Shown here: positions 36,642 to 45,925 of the stretch, piece by piece
Numbering within the stretch: the stretch's first letter is position 1
Layout of the letters: every line of letters begins with the position of its first letter
Source: Hyphomicrobiales bacterium
GTDB taxonomy: Bacteria; Pseudomonadota; Alphaproteobacteria; Rhizobiales; Rhizobiaceae
Reading direction: 5' to 3'
Length of the DNA: 64,000 nt
Assembly (NCBI GenBank): GCA_900472925.1
Contig: UCJU01000004.1
Coordinates: forward strand, 1-64,000
Program-made: the position numbers and the translations under genes
Notes under the pieces: model-generated
What the model saw: only the letters and a program-made list of their open reading frames with translations
What the model was told of the DNA's origin: nothing
Databases searched by the model: none

Positions 36642-37226
36642 ATGAACATCGCAACCACCAATGTTGCTTCACCTATTACCCTGCCATGCCCGATCATAAT
36701 TCTGGGCCGTGACGATAAGCGAAAACCCCACGCCTCGTACTTCCCCGCCACCGATACACGCCCAGCCGAGAAGGCTGCTGAACTGATGGGTATGGCTGCC
36801 TTGAAAGTTGAGAGCGATGACGTCAGGTCGTTTTTGACCCGACTCCCGCAAGGCAAGTTATTCGACAGCGGCAAAGCCTTCGTGCCGTTCGTCAAGCAGG
36901 ACCTCTATAACGAAATCGCAGCCCATCTTTCTGACGAAGAACGCGAACGACTTGAGCAGCCGCGCGCCGCACCTGAAACGCCCCCCACCAACGTCACTCA
37001 TCCGGTGCGCCCAAAAAACATGCCCGACAGTTTTGACAAAATCGTCGTCGGCAGCGTGGTACTGGCGACGGAAGGCCCGCTTGAGGGCTGGTATGAAGCT
37101 AAAGTCCTAGAGGTGAAAGCTGAAGGTACCCTGCGGCTTCAGTGGCGCGATTACCTCGACAACCCGCCCTTCACACGCCGTATCGATCAGGTCGCCCTCA
37201 TTCACCCCTCTTACGTCGAGACCTGA
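36642..37226 (+). CDS. Unrecognised protein with a possible C-terminal Tudor/Agenet-like fold
   Basis: A 194-residue soluble protein. The first ~110 residues are unrecognised. The C-terminal ~60 residues (GSVVLATEGPLEGWYEAKVLEVKAEGTLRLQWRDYLDNPP) resemble a small beta-barrel of the Tudor/Agenet/SH3 kind. The ATG at 36642 has GGAGAG 8-13 bases upstream, just after a hairpin. It sits immediately before a DUF3768-like gene with a 6-base gap, suggesting co-expression. Confidence 0.6.
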   Translation: MNIATTNVASPITLPCPIIILGRDDKRKPHASYFPATDTRPAEKAAELMGMAALKVESDDVRSFLTRLPQGKLFDSGKAFVPFVKQDLYNEIAAHLSDEERERLEQPRAAPETPPTNVTHPVRPKNMPDSFDKIVVGSVVLATEGPLEGWYEAKVLEVKAEGTLRLQWRDYLDNPPFTRRIDQVALIHPSYVET

Positions 37227-37232
37227 TTGGTG

Positions 37233-37598
37233 ATGGCCAACGCACTCATGAGACCAACCAATGAGGATGCGGCTCAGAAAGCCGCATCAATACGCACTCA
37301 GAACGACGCCTTTCGAACCAGTTTCGTGGGTGGGCGGATCATGCTCACCGACGGGATGAACGGCCTTGCCGAACACGACTGTCGAACTGTCCTCAAGGCG
37401 GTGCAGGTGTTTGATGACTTTTCGCCCGGCAACGATCCTTACGGCGAACATGATTTCGGCGCGGTCACTGTCAACGAGAGCGTGTTCTTTTGGAAAATTG
37501 ATTACTACGACCGCGACCTGCAAAACGGTTCGCCTGATCCAGCAGATGATGCCGTGACCTGCCGCGTGCTCACCATTATGCGGGCAGAGGAATATTGA
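37233..37598 (+). CDS. DUF3768-like protein
   Basis: A 121-residue protein whose centre (DDFSPGNDPYGEHDFGAVTVNESVFFWKIDYYD) matches what I recall of DUF3768, a family of unknown function common on alphaproteobacterial plasmids and islands. Members are small, soluble and lack known catalytic motifs. The ATG at 37233 is near the previous stop with a poor ribosome-binding site, so translation may be coupled; an ATG at 37248 is an alternative start. Confidence 0.7.
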   Translation: MANALMRPTNEDAAQKAASIRTQNDAFRTSFVGGRIMLTDGMNGLAEHDCRTVLKAVQVFDDFSPGNDPYGEHDFGAVTVNESVFFWKIDYYDRDLQNGSPDPADDAVTCRVLTIMRAEEY

Positions 37599-37638
37599 GC
37601 GATGGAACCCTTAACTCCATTGGCGCTAGATCAGCTTG

Positions 37639-37902
37639 CTACCCTTGAGCCTTTCGCCCAGCTTTTAATGCGCTTGGTGGCTTTGCATCCGGCTCAACGG
37701 CGGCGAAGAGTTCCGACACATGTACCTTCAGCACATTGGACACGGCTTCGAGCGTGGAGACGGTCACGTTTTCCATGCCTCGTTCAACACGCCCGATATA
37801 CGACCGGTCAATACCTGCCTCTAGCGCAAGACGCTCTTGCGATAGGGATTGCTCGACGCGCAAGCGTCGCAAGTTCCAACCGATTGTTCTGCGCACATCC
37901 AT
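37639..37902 (-). CDS. XRE-family helix-turn-helix regulator
   Basis: An 87-residue protein with a single HTH_3 domain: IGWNLRRLRVEQSLSQERLALEAGIDRSYIGRVERGMENVTVSTLEAVSNVLKVHVSELF (residues ~7-66). A short basic tail follows. It is a small dimeric repressor of the type seen in phage and island control or restriction-modification (C-protein-like) systems. It is convergent with the DUF3768-like gene and divergent from the small membrane protein gene, whose promoter region it may control. Confidence 0.85.
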   Translation of the reverse strand: MDVRRTIGWNLRRLRVEQSLSQERLALEAGIDRSYIGRVERGMENVTVSTLEAVSNVLKVHVSELFAAVEPDAKPPSALKAGRKAQG

Positions 37903-38004
37903 GATCGCAGAAAGCCATATACACGGCTTGACAATCGACGGACTGTTAGTCCCATATTAAACCGATAACGAGCAATGACTCGCAAACTTCACTCAGAGGG
38001 TACA

Positions 38005-38349
38005 ATGAAAATCGCAGTTGGAATTATTGGCCTGCTTCTTGGCATTTTGGTGCTGATGCAATCATGTGCGGTGACCGCAGGCAGCGGATTGATGAACGAC
38101 AGCGCTACCGGGGCAGCAGCATCGATTGGAATGCTTGTTGGCCTCGTGTTTGCCATTGCTGGCGCGTTTTCGTTCGCACTGCCGTTGGTGGGGGCCATCA
38201 TGTTTTTCGTTGCAGGGCTGCTCGCGTTCATGGCTTCAACCCAAGGCAACTTCGGCGACATCACTATCTGGGGCTACATCGCCATGGGGCTGGCGATCAT
38301 GGGCTTTTTCACGTGGCGCTCTGCCAGGGGCAAGAAGGTCGCTCAATAA
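38005..38349 (+). CDS. Small three-helix membrane protein
   Basis: A 114-residue protein with about four hydrophobic segments (residues 1-25 with MKIAVGIIGLLLGILVLMQSC, 40-60, 62-80 and 90-105). The first segment ends in a Cys that resembles a lipobox only weakly. It is an inner-membrane protein of unknown function. CAGAGGG lies 5-11 bases before the ATG. The next gene starts at the base after its stop codon, so the two are probably made together. Confidence 0.65.
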   Translation: MKIAVGIIGLLLGILVLMQSCAVTAGSGLMNDSATGAAASIGMLVGLVFAIAGAFSFALPLVGAIMFFVAGLLAFMASTQGNFGDITIWGYIAMGLAIMGFFTWRSARGKKVAQ

Positions 38350-39387
38350 ATGCGAATACTCTCGATTTTACCCGTAATTGCAGCGATGCCATTCGTATTG
38401 GCGGCTCCTCCACCAGCGCGAGCAAGCGAGACGACATTTTATAACGGCAACAGCTGGAGTATTAGGCTGTATGCTGACAACGCCACAGCGACCAACCCAC
38501 CCTATTGTGGAATGAAAACGACTCATTGGGCTGACAAGGCAATCGCAATAAATTTCAAACTTGTATCGCTCGATGAGGTGGTGCCGGAAATCGCTTTAGA
38601 AAAAACCGGTTGGAAGCTTCCCATTGGTGAGACCACGAAAGTAAGATTTGGTATTTATAACGGAGGAGTCCTCGAATATTCCGCCGTGGCGGCATCACAA
38701 ACAGAATTACATTTAGATCCAGCCACCAATGGCGTTTCATTCTCTCCGTTTGTGAAGAAAACCGTAGAAATGATCTACGACTACCGAGGTAGTTTGCAGA
38801 TCGCGGTGGGCTTTAAGGGTAGTGAAGCAAATTGGGTCGCAGGCGTTTTGAACAGCAGCGAGAAGTATCTTTTCAAGGCAGCCTTCGAAGACTGTAGTTC
38901 GACATTGCGAAAGCTCGGCCCCAGCATATTTCCCGAGGCGCTAAACAACTCACCCACTTCTCCGTTTGTGGCATCGGACAAAAGAGACACTGCGTCCCAC
39001 CAACCGTCAGAATGGGAATTCAGCAAACGCGAGGAGGACTGGGGCGATACCTGTTATGCAGAGAAGAAGCAGGGTGATATCACAATCGGCTTCATGAAAG
39101 CTCGCGGCCACGACCTCGAAGGTTTCGTCGAAAACGGCTTTTCTGGCAGCGTCAAGACGCTATGGAAAGTAGACAGCAACACGCCGATCACTTTGGAAGG
39201 CGTCGTGAACGACTACTTCGGATGGCACAGCTTCTCAGGGCTTGACAACGATTTTATCGACAGCATGGAGAGCGGCAAAAAGCTGACAATTACGGACGAT
39301 AAAGGAACGGTCATAAACGCTGATCTGAACGGAGCGCTACAGGCCTTTTGGCAATTTTCCGGCTGCTCGCGTACGATGGATCAGTAG
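38350..39387 (+). CDS. Unrecognised secreted/periplasmic protein
   Basis: A 345-residue protein with a clear Sec signal peptide (MRILSILPVIAAMPFVLAAPPPARASE, cleavage near residue 26). The mature part shows several Cys (Cys near 60, 180, 240 and 340) that could form disulphides, and beta-rich sequence. No family is recognised. It follows directly on the small membrane protein gene, suggesting a membrane-periplasm pair. The 3' end overlaps the convergent AP2 gene by seven bases. Confidence 0.65.
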   Translation: MRILSILPVIAAMPFVLAAPPPARASETTFYNGNSWSIRLYADNATATNPPYCGMKTTHWADKAIAINFKLVSLDEVVPEIALEKTGWKLPIGETTKVRFGIYNGGVLEYSAVAASQTELHLDPATNGVSFSPFVKKTVEMIYDYRGSLQIAVGFKGSEANWVAGVLNSSEKYLFKAAFEDCSSTLRKLGPSIFPEALNNSPTSPFVASDKRDTASHQPSEWEFSKREEDWGDTCYAEKKQGDITIGFMKARGHDLEGFVENGFSGSVKTLWKVDSNTPITLEGVVNDYFGWHSFSGLDNDFIDSMESGKKLTITDDKGTVINADLNGALQAFWQFSGCSRTMDQ

Positions 39388-40364
39388 ATAGCCTCCTCTA
39401 GTGCGCAATGACTTTGATCAGTGCGGACGAAATCGGTTGGAAGGAACACCAGCACGTTGAACCCCTGCCTGACATGGAAATGCTTATCGGTCAGCAGATT
39501 GTCGCCATGCGCGTCCATGAACCACCGTGCTACGCCAGCATGGTAGAACTCAGTAATCGTCGCCTCGACCACCGACCTTGCCGCGGCTAGCATTTCGGCC
39601 TTATCCAGCTTTCGCGTGTTGATCTGCACAAGCTTGCGTTTGGCTGGCTTGCCCGCATCGGAAACGAACACCGATAGTCTACTGCCGTGATAATATTTGA
39701 CCCGGACCCGTAGCCGCTTCGGACGGACCTTATCGAACTCATCGTTGATAGACTGGATGCGAGCTTCGATCTCGTCATCCTTGAGATGGGTTTCGGGCAT
39801 CACGCCGCTGACGGGGATGAGATCGTCGGCAAAACGCTCCTGCGCCACTTCGGCTGCGTGTTGGGCATAAGCCAGATGCGTTACGGGCAGAGCGGCCAGC
39901 CATTTGCGGCGTTGGGCAATGGCCATGGATTTGGCTACAAGCTCACCGAACTTCGACACGGTAAAGTTCTCGCGCTTCTGACCGTCATTTGTCATCAGTG
40001 TCGCCTGCCACGCGTCGCCCTCGCGGCTCTCGATCCGGCGCACGCCAGAAATGCCGCTCTGGTTGTTCTTGCGCAGGAGAACGGCCTGTTCGTGATTGGT
40101 GGCGGGAGGTATGGCTTCGATGATCGCATCGCGATAGGCACGGGCCGCCTTGTAGGCAGCGTCATTCGACCCATAGATACTGTCCTTGAAGAGCCGCACA
40201 ATCTTGTGACCGCGCCGTCTCAGGTTCACCCACCAACCCGCGCCGCGACGTTCGTTGGCCTCCTCGCGCGAGAGTCCATACCCTTCGGCATCGTGTTTTG
40301 TCCCGGGGCTGTGAGCCTTCCTACGTTTCTTCGGTACCCCATTGTCCGTATTCACTAACGCCAT
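39381..40364 (-). CDS. AP2/ERF-like DNA-binding domain protein
   Basis: A 327-residue protein with two stretches that fit the bacterial/phage AP2 fold (three-stranded sheet plus helix). The first, residues ~43-85, reads GWWVNLRRRGHKIVRLFKD with AYKAARAYRDAII. The second, ~100-155, reads SGISGVRRIES, AWQATLMTNDGQKRENFTVSKFGE and AKSMAIAQRRKWL. AP2 domains occur in phage HNH nucleases and integrases, but I see no nuclease motif here. It is divergent from vgrG and may regulate the secretion cassette. Domain call is by pattern; the C-terminal ~150 residues are unrecognised. Confidence 0.6.
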   Translation of the reverse strand: MALVNTDNGVPKKRRKAHSPGTKHDAEGYGLSREEANERRGAGWWVNLRRRGHKIVRLFKDSIYGSNDAAYKAARAYRDAIIEAIPPATNHEQAVLLRKNNQSGISGVRRIESREGDAWQATLMTNDGQKRENFTVSKFGELVAKSMAIAQRRKWLAALPVTHLAYAQHAAEVAQERFADDLIPVSGVMPETHLKDDEIEARIQSINDEFDKVRPKRLRVRVKYYHGSRLSVFVSDAGKPAKRKLVQINTRKLDKAEMLAAARSVVEATITEFYHAGVARWFMDAHGDNLLTDKHFHVRQGFNVLVFLPTDFVRTDQSHCALEEAIY

Positions 40365-40559
40365 GAATGTGACCTCACCCGTGTTTCCCTCAGATTAGGC
40401 GGCAGATTACGGCGAGTTTGGGATGCCACGCGAACATTATGGTGTCACGGTTGTAAATATGGCCGCCACTCCTTGCTTTTGCCACAATGATTGATTGCAT
40501 TCGGCCCAGATTTTGACAGCTGATTGATATTTTATCCAATCCGATCACCGGGGTTCCCC
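40365..40559. promoter_or_regulatory. Divergent promoter region, AP2 gene / vgrG
   Basis: 195 bases between two divergent genes, AT-richer toward vgrG. Both promoters should be here. No clear operator palindrome was found. Confidence 0.45.
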
Positions 40560-43007
40560 ATGACCGACCAGCCATCGTCCGCCGATTTCATCCAGGCCAG
40601 CCGTGTTCTAAAGGTCAAGTCGCCGCTCGGCGAGGACCAGTTGCTGCCAGAGCGGATGGTCATCAATGAAGGAGTCTCCCAACTCTTCGAGATACAACTG
40701 AATGTCCGCGCCAAAAAGGAATCGGTCAAGCCGGAAGAACTGATCGGGCGTCTGATCGATGTCTCCGTCGAAGTGCAACAGGGCGAAGATGGTGGTGGCG
40801 TGCGCCGCCCGTTCAACGGACTTGTGACCGACCTTCATGAGGGGCCACCGATCACCCGTGGCTTGCGCTCCTATGCCATGACCATCCGCCCGCAGATGTG
40901 GCTACTGTCGCGCCGTTCCGATTGTCGCATCTGGATGGACAAGACCTCGGTGGATGTCGTTGAAACGCTGTTTTCCGAACACGGCATCCCAGCCCCGGAT
41001 ACGTCGGGCGTGATCAAAACTCCGCCTGCACAGAGCTACAGTGTCCAATATAACGAGACTGATTTATCCTATCTTCTCAGACGCTTAGAGGAAGATGGGC
41101 TGTTTTACTGGTTCAGCCACGAAGACGGCTCTCACAAGCTGCACGTGGCCGATACCGCCAATGGATGGCTTGGACCATCACCGTCTGCTCAGGGCGAAGG
41201 CAAAGTGAGACTGGCACAAGGCTCATCAGACCGCAACCACATCAATGACTGGGCCCGACGCTTTTCCTATGTGCCCGGCCAGCGCGCCGGGGCAGACTGG
41301 AATTTCGAGACGCCGGGCATGGTTCCAAGCAATATGACGCCATCACTGGTGCAGATGCCTGATGCGACAAAGCGCGAGCTTTACGAATACCCGGCCCGCA
41401 TCAAGACCGTGGAAGAGGCCGAACGAGCGCAAAAACTGCGGGCGCAGTCCATCGAGGCCGATCATGACCGTGTCTTCGGCGGATCGACGTCTCGCATTCT
41501 CGAAGCTGGTCGCCGCTTCACCCCATACGAAGTCGCACATCCCGAACATGAATATGAAGAGCATGTGATCATCAAGGCGAGCCACACCATCGTGGACCGT
41601 TCCTACGAGACCAACAGCAACGAGCCGGAATACCGCAACGCCTTCGAGGCCATTCCTGCCCGCGTGCCCCTCACGCCGCACCGCACGACCAAGCGCCCGA
41701 AGATCGAAGGCACGCAGGTCGCCATCGTCGCGGGTCCCGAAGGCGAAGAAATCCACCCGGATCAATATGGCCGCATCAAGCTGTGGTTCCCGTGGGACCG
41801 CAAGGCCAAGAAGGACGGGACGGATACCTGCTGGGTGCGGGTCAGTCAGGCATGGGGTGGTGGGACATGGGGTGCACAAGTCATTCCGCGTATCGGCATG
41901 GAGGTGATGGTTGCCTTTGTGGACGGCGATCCAGACCGTCCCTTGGTGACAGGTGTCGTCAACAACCCGAAAAATTCGGTGCCCTACGATCTGCCGGCCA
42001 ACAAGACCCGCATGGTGTTGCGCTCCAATACGCACAAGGGCGATGGCTTCAACGAAATCACCTTCGAGGACGAAGCAGGCAAGGAAAACCAGTTCTTCCA
42101 CGCCCAGAAAGACCAGACCACCCGTGTGCTGAACGACCGTACAAAGCGCATAGACCGCCACGAGGTGGCCTCTGTCGGTGGCAACCGCGCTGTAGAGGTC
42201 TCGGGCAACCAGAAGCACGAGATCGGTGGATCGGTGAACACCGTCGTTGGTGGCACTGGACCCATGGCGATGATGGCGATGGCGGGCGTCCAAGCACTTT
42301 CTGGCCAGACGGCAGGTCTTCTCAGTCAGGCGGCGCAATTCGCTGGCGGTGGTGGACCGGGCATTGCAGCGTTCGCCACGACACTCGCCTCTTCCGCCCT
42401 TGGTTTCCTCGGCGCTGGTGGCATGTCGTCTCGCGAGGGTGTGGTCTCAGGCCCCAGCCCGCGTTCCGATGCAGGCACAGCCCTCGCCGATTCCGGTACG
42501 GGTGTTGGATCAGATGCATCAGGCCTCTTCCCACTCCCCGGCATCATGAACACCATCATCGGTGCGTTTCAGTCCACGTCAGTGGGTGTTGCAAAGGCCG
42601 AACAGATCGGCGTCAGCAAAGTAACCAACATCGGCCAAACGGAAGTGCGGCAGGTTGGAAAGCAACAGAACCTGACAATTGGTAGCGAGCAATACGTCGA
42701 GGTCGGAAAGGGCCAGTACACTCGCGTTGGGGAAAAGATCACCGTCAATGTCGGCAAGCTCTACAATCTCGTGTCGGAGGAAAAATATCACGGTGAAGCG
42801 AAGGTCTGGGAGATATTCGCAGATGACGAAATCAGGCTTTCGACGCCGGGTGGCTACATCTCCCTTACGAAAAGCGGCATCAAGCTGTTCGCACTGAAGA
42901 TCGATATCGAGGGCAACCAAATTAATTTCAAAAAAGGCGGCCCCGGCGAAGGAACGTCGTGTGCGCGAAAAATGGCTGAGTCATCAACCCCTTTTGTAAG
43001 AATGTGA
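40560..43007 (+). CDS. vgrG: Type VI secretion system tip protein VgrG
   Basis: An 815-residue spike protein. The N-terminal gp27-like region (residues ~1-380) contains the usual ITRGLRSYAMTIRPQMWLLSRRSDCRIWMD and LLRRLEEDGLFYWF. A gp5-like OB domain follows (HPDQYGRIKLWFPWDRKAK, WVRVSQAWGGGTWGAQVIPRIGMEVMVAFVDGDPDRPLVTG). Then come a DUF2345-like beta-helix, a Gly/Ala/Met-rich hydrophobic insert near residues 570-640, and a repetitive beta strand tail (VGKQQNLTIGSEQYVEVGKGQYTRVGEK). No C-terminal toxin domain is fused, so effectors are carried by adaptor. No T6SS structural genes are in the window. Confidence 0.95.
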   Translation: MTDQPSSADFIQASRVLKVKSPLGEDQLLPERMVINEGVSQLFEIQLNVRAKKESVKPEELIGRLIDVSVEVQQGEDGGGVRRPFNGLVTDLHEGPPITRGLRSYAMTIRPQMWLLSRRSDCRIWMDKTSVDVVETLFSEHGIPAPDTSGVIKTPPAQSYSVQYNETDLSYLLRRLEEDGLFYWFSHEDGSHKLHVADTANGWLGPSPSAQGEGKVRLAQGSSDRNHINDWARRFSYVPGQRAGADWNFETPGMVPSNMTPSLVQMPDATKRELYEYPARIKTVEEAERAQKLRAQSIEADHDRVFGGSTSRILEAGRRFTPYEVAHPEHEYEEHVIIKASHTIVDRSYETNSNEPEYRNAFEAIPARVPLTPHRTTKRPKIEGTQVAIVAGPEGEEIHPDQYGRIKLWFPWDRKAKKDGTDTCWVRVSQAWGGGTWGAQVIPRIGMEVMVAFVDGDPDRPLVTGVVNNPKNSVPYDLPANKTRMVLRSNTHKGDGFNEITFEDEAGKENQFFHAQKDQTTRVLNDRTKRIDRHEVASVGGNRAVEVSGNQKHEIGGSVNTVVGGTGPMAMMAMAGVQALSGQTAGLLSQAAQFAGGGGPGIAAFATTLASSALGFLGAGGMSSREGVVSGPSPRSDAGTALADSGTGVGSDASGLFPLPGIMNTIIGAFQSTSVGVAKAEQIGVSKVTNIGQTEVRQVGKQQNLTIGSEQYVEVGKGQYTRVGEKITVNVGKLYNLVSEEKYHGEAKVWEIFADDEIRLSTPGGYISLTKSGIKLFALKIDIEGNQINFKKGGPGEGTSCARKMAESSTPFVRM

Positions 43008-43009
43008 AC

Positions 43010-43957
43010 ATGGCTCCAAATGTGTCGAATACTGCCGTGAAAGACCCGGTTTTGAACCGCTTCCGAAAAGAAGTGAGCGATATGATCGCTGATGGGAATA
43101 CATACGCTGTACTTGATGGAGCGCATTTTGACGACCTACAGGACGAACTCCTGAAAGTTAATATTTCGTCGCGCTCCTTGTTTCTGTCAGGAGGCGATAA
43201 CCAGTGGCGACGAGATGGGCCTTGGTTGGTTGCGCTGAGTGATAGGCGCGTCAATGCGCATATTATGGATCTGACACTGGAAAAGCCATGTGCAGTATTT
43301 TGGTCGTGCCCTTCTGGCGAAACCGCGCTCTATAAGCATTTGAGAAGCATAAATCGGATTTTGGTCCCGGACGACCGTATTGAACAAAATTTGGCCACGC
43401 CGTTAACTCGTGTGATTTACGAGCGTGTACTTTTTCGCCATTGGGATCCTAACGTGATGGGAGCATTGCTCCCCTCTTTTACAGAGGCTCAATTTTCTCG
43501 TGTGCTCGGACCGGCCAAGGCGATTACAATGAACGCCACCAAATACGGTGGAATCAAACGTCTCAGCAATCCTGGTAGTTTTCCCCCCGCGCCCAAAGGT
43601 CCACTCAAAATAACGACCACCGAGATTGGCAAAACAAATGATTTGATGGGTGAAGCGACTGTAACTCGAATCTCGAATTATTTACGAAAAGTTGCTCCGT
43701 ACCAAACAGCTAAAATGGATAATTTTGAGCTCTCAAAAGCAACACAACAATACATCAAAGACGGTAGGGAATATGGGGTGAAAAGTGAAGCAGCACTGGC
43801 TCGCTGGAGTTACATGCAGGTCGTAACCTCAGGAAAGTTGACCCAGAATCCCGATGTCTACAAGGTTATGACCGCTAAAGATCCAACCGTTTCGCCCGAC
43901 CGTCGGGTCCAAATTCTCCTTCAAGCTAGTATTAAATATGCAGAGGAGAAACGTTAA
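43010..43957 (+). CDS. DUF4123-type T6SS effector adaptor/chaperone
   Basis: A 315-residue protein. Residues ~25-150 match the DUF4123 pattern (NTYAVLDGAHFDDLQDELLKVNISSRSLFLSGGDNQWRRDGPWLVALSD), the Tap/TEC adaptor domain that loads a specific effector onto the VgrG tip. The C-terminal part is variable and probably binds the effector encoded next. The stop of vgrG overlaps a possible GTG start at 43004; the ATG at 43010 is the alternative used here. It ends in ATG overlap (TAATG) with the candidate effector gene, supporting a functional unit. Confidence 0.8.
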   Translation: MAPNVSNTAVKDPVLNRFRKEVSDMIADGNTYAVLDGAHFDDLQDELLKVNISSRSLFLSGGDNQWRRDGPWLVALSDRRVNAHIMDLTLEKPCAVFWSCPSGETALYKHLRSINRILVPDDRIEQNLATPLTRVIYERVLFRHWDPNVMGALLPSFTEAQFSRVLGPAKAITMNATKYGGIKRLSNPGSFPPAPKGPLKITTTEIGKTNDLMGEATVTRISNYLRKVAPYQTAKMDNFELSKATQQYIKDGREYGVKSEAALARWSYMQVVTSGKLTQNPDVYKVMTAKDPTVSPDRRVQILLQASIKYAEEKR

Positions 43958-44481
43958 TGCCTCCCGCAATAGCAATAGGTTACGGTATTGCAGAAACTTC
44001 ACCTATTTGGGGGCCAGCCCTAGTCAATGCTGCGACATGGATTGGTGGTGGCATTCTTCTGGCGGTGGGCTTAAGTGGCGATACACCCAATGCTGACTCT
44101 GAAGCCACAGCTCAGACGCAAAGTAATACTGCAACTTGCCAGACCGGAAACTGCGATCCCCCGCCTGAATGCTTAGACGCTATAGCAAAAATGAGGAAAA
44201 ACCTCGAGCTTCTGAAAAAAGAGTTGAGGAAATATGACCCTATCGCTGATGCAAGGGGCGGTTTCCCGATGGCCGGAGGAAAGTTAACCTCTCCGGGCGG
44301 CCACTACAAAGAAATACGAGACCTCCAACGAGGACTTAAGAACGCAGGCGAAACGTACCAAAAGAACAAATGCTACGACAAGGTTTCCAAAACCGATAAA
44401 GTAGCACGAGACCACGCCGATGAAATGGCAAACCAAACAATAGAAATTCCTCCCGGACAGAATTTTATACCACTTAGATGA
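43957..44481 (+). CDS. Candidate T6SS effector, unrecognised toxin
   Basis: A 174-residue protein placed directly after the DUF4123 adaptor and before a possible immunity gene, the usual position of a T6SS effector. An N-terminal hydrophobic Gly/Ala segment (residues ~19-40, NAATWIGGGILLAVGLSGD) is followed by two Cys (residues ~60-66), a coiled-coil-like stretch (AIAKMRKNLELLKKELRKY) and a conserved-looking core GGKLTSPGGHYKEIRDLQRGLKN. The C-terminus has HADEMANQTIEIPPG. No catalytic family is recognised; position, not homology, supports the call. Confidence 0.5.
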   Translation: MPPAIAIGYGIAETSPIWGPALVNAATWIGGGILLAVGLSGDTPNADSEATAQTQSNTATCQTGNCDPPPECLDAIAKMRKNLELLKKELRKYDPIADARGGFPMAGGKLTSPGGHYKEIRDLQRGLKNAGETYQKNKCYDKVSKTDKVARDHADEMANQTIEIPPGQNFIPLR

Positions 44482-44488
44482 GATGCAA

Positions 44489-45121
44489 ATGACCCTGACC
44501 CCGAAAGACCTACACATCTTGCAGAATTGGGAAGAAATGTTCTTGTCGGGTAACCACTCGAACGACGAGTTCTGCCTAAATATTTTTCGCAATGAAATAC
44601 TAGAGGATGAAACCCCCGTGTTATTCAGCTGCGTCTCGAATATAGCGGCTCTTAAATTTCTGGATTTGAATGGTGTAAACCTGCTTCAGCGATCAGTTAA
44701 TGGAAGCACCTTATTGATGGAAAAGACACCTGAGTTTGAAGACGATGCATATCGCTGGCTCGTGGAAAAATTCAAAAACCACAAAGCGTTAGACCTTGCC
44801 GACGATGAGGGCATAACGCCGCTATCAACGATGATAAAGTTTGGCCAATTGGACAAAGCTCGTATTCTTCTTGAGAACGGTGCTTCGGTTGATTCTTATG
44901 CGGAGATTAGTCGCTACGGCGGCTCAAGACTTGATATTCCCACCCAAGCCGTAAACTGTGTCGTATTAGGGAAGTCTGACAATCAGGACACAGCGATATT
45001 AGCTTTAAAACTTCTGAGAGACTTCGGTTATACCGCAAATGCCGAGCAGAAGCAGGCTTTGTTAGAGCGAACAAAAACACAAAAGCCGAAAGTGCATGAG
45101 TGGATCAGTTTGAATTTATAG
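44489..45121 (+). CDS. Ankyrin-repeat-like protein, candidate immunity protein
   Basis: A 210-residue soluble protein with ankyrin-like helical pairs, clearest at DDEGITPLSTMIKFGQLDKARILLENGASVDSY (residues ~106-138), and a weaker earlier unit NIAALKFLDLNGVNLLQ. It has no signal peptide. It follows the candidate effector by 7 bases, and ankyrin or other repeat proteins often serve as cytoplasmic immunity partners of secreted toxins. Start could be 44483 or 44489. Assignment as immunity protein is by position. Confidence 0.55.
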   Translation: MTLTPKDLHILQNWEEMFLSGNHSNDEFCLNIFRNEILEDETPVLFSCVSNIAALKFLDLNGVNLLQRSVNGSTLLMEKTPEFEDDAYRWLVEKFKNHKALDLADDEGITPLSTMIKFGQLDKARILLENGASVDSYAEISRYGGSRLDIPTQAVNCVVLGKSDNQDTAILALKLLRDFGYTANAEQKQALLERTKTQKPKVHEWISLNL

Positions 45122-45232
45122 TCTCTAAAATCCAGAGACCCATCACTAAGCCCAATGAACCGACCTAAAGACTTTCGGCTTTGACCGATTTATCTAGCAG
45201 CCCTTTTGCAAATTTTTTTGGAGAGCAAAGTG

Positions 45233-45793
45233 GTGATCAGATCCCAAGTTCATGTCAACATAGCAGATGATGCGGATATCGACTTCATTGCCAGAGGTTT
45301 TTCGACAATCAAGCCTCTTGCCTCCTCAGCAGAGGGAGCTTCTGCGTTATCTCCAGAGTTGCTTTACTCTATAATAAAGTCGCAATCTAATCCGATATAC
45401 CAGCTCTGGCAGTTTGCGGTTGCAACGATAGATTTCCGAAGAGTCGGATTTATCCAAACCATGGATTTCGAATTGATCCGCCAGCCGTTAATGTATCAGG
45501 CCTCCCTCGGCTTTTACAGCCTAGCGCCCGGCCTACCTAGATTCTCCGGGCATTTGCGGCTCATAAACGCAATATATGTTGATCAAAGCCAGAGAAATAA
45601 CGGAGTAGGTAAAGCCTTGGTTCAGTCGCAGCAGGCGCGTTTTAGAGAAACAATGGGCTTATTATATTCTGAATACAATAACGATTACATTGGGTTTTAC
45701 CGTTCGCTGGGGTTTGTAGAAGAAGTACCTGGATTATCCAATACGTTGCAAGAAAAAGACGTGTATTTGCTTGTCAAAAAATTTCAAGCATAG
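45233..45793 (+). CDS. GNAT family N-acetyltransferase
   Basis: A 186-residue protein with the GNAT acetyl-CoA binding motif VDQSQRNNGVGKALVQSQQ near residues 121-140, and YSEYNNDYIGFYRSLGFVEE near the C-terminus, a typical GNAT tail. Starts with a GTG (45233 or 45230) after GGAGAG. It lies between the candidate immunity gene and the PAAR gene. It might modify an effector, act as a second effector or be unrelated cargo; the substrate is unknown. Confidence 0.72.
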   Translation: MIRSQVHVNIADDADIDFIARGFSTIKPLASSAEGASALSPELLYSIIKSQSNPIYQLWQFAVATIDFRRVGFIQTMDFELIRQPLMYQASLGFYSLAPGLPRFSGHLRLINAIYVDQSQRNNGVGKALVQSQQARFRETMGLLYSEYNNDYIGFYRSLGFVEEVPGLSNTLQEKDVYLLVKKFQA

Positions 45794-45925
45794 CCTCTAA
45801 AACGTTGGGAGTTGAATTCGGTTTGAAACGGCAGTTTAGATTACAATAAGCCAAGGTGTTTCCAGTCTTTAGGCTGAAATATCTCCCTGTAGAAAATTTT
45901 ACGATTTTTAATTGAAGGTAATCGC

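Noticed and set aside
41343-42338. Open frame of 331 codons on the minus strand
   Set aside because: It lies within vgrG on the opposite strand and has an arginine/histidine-rich composition typical of shadow frames.
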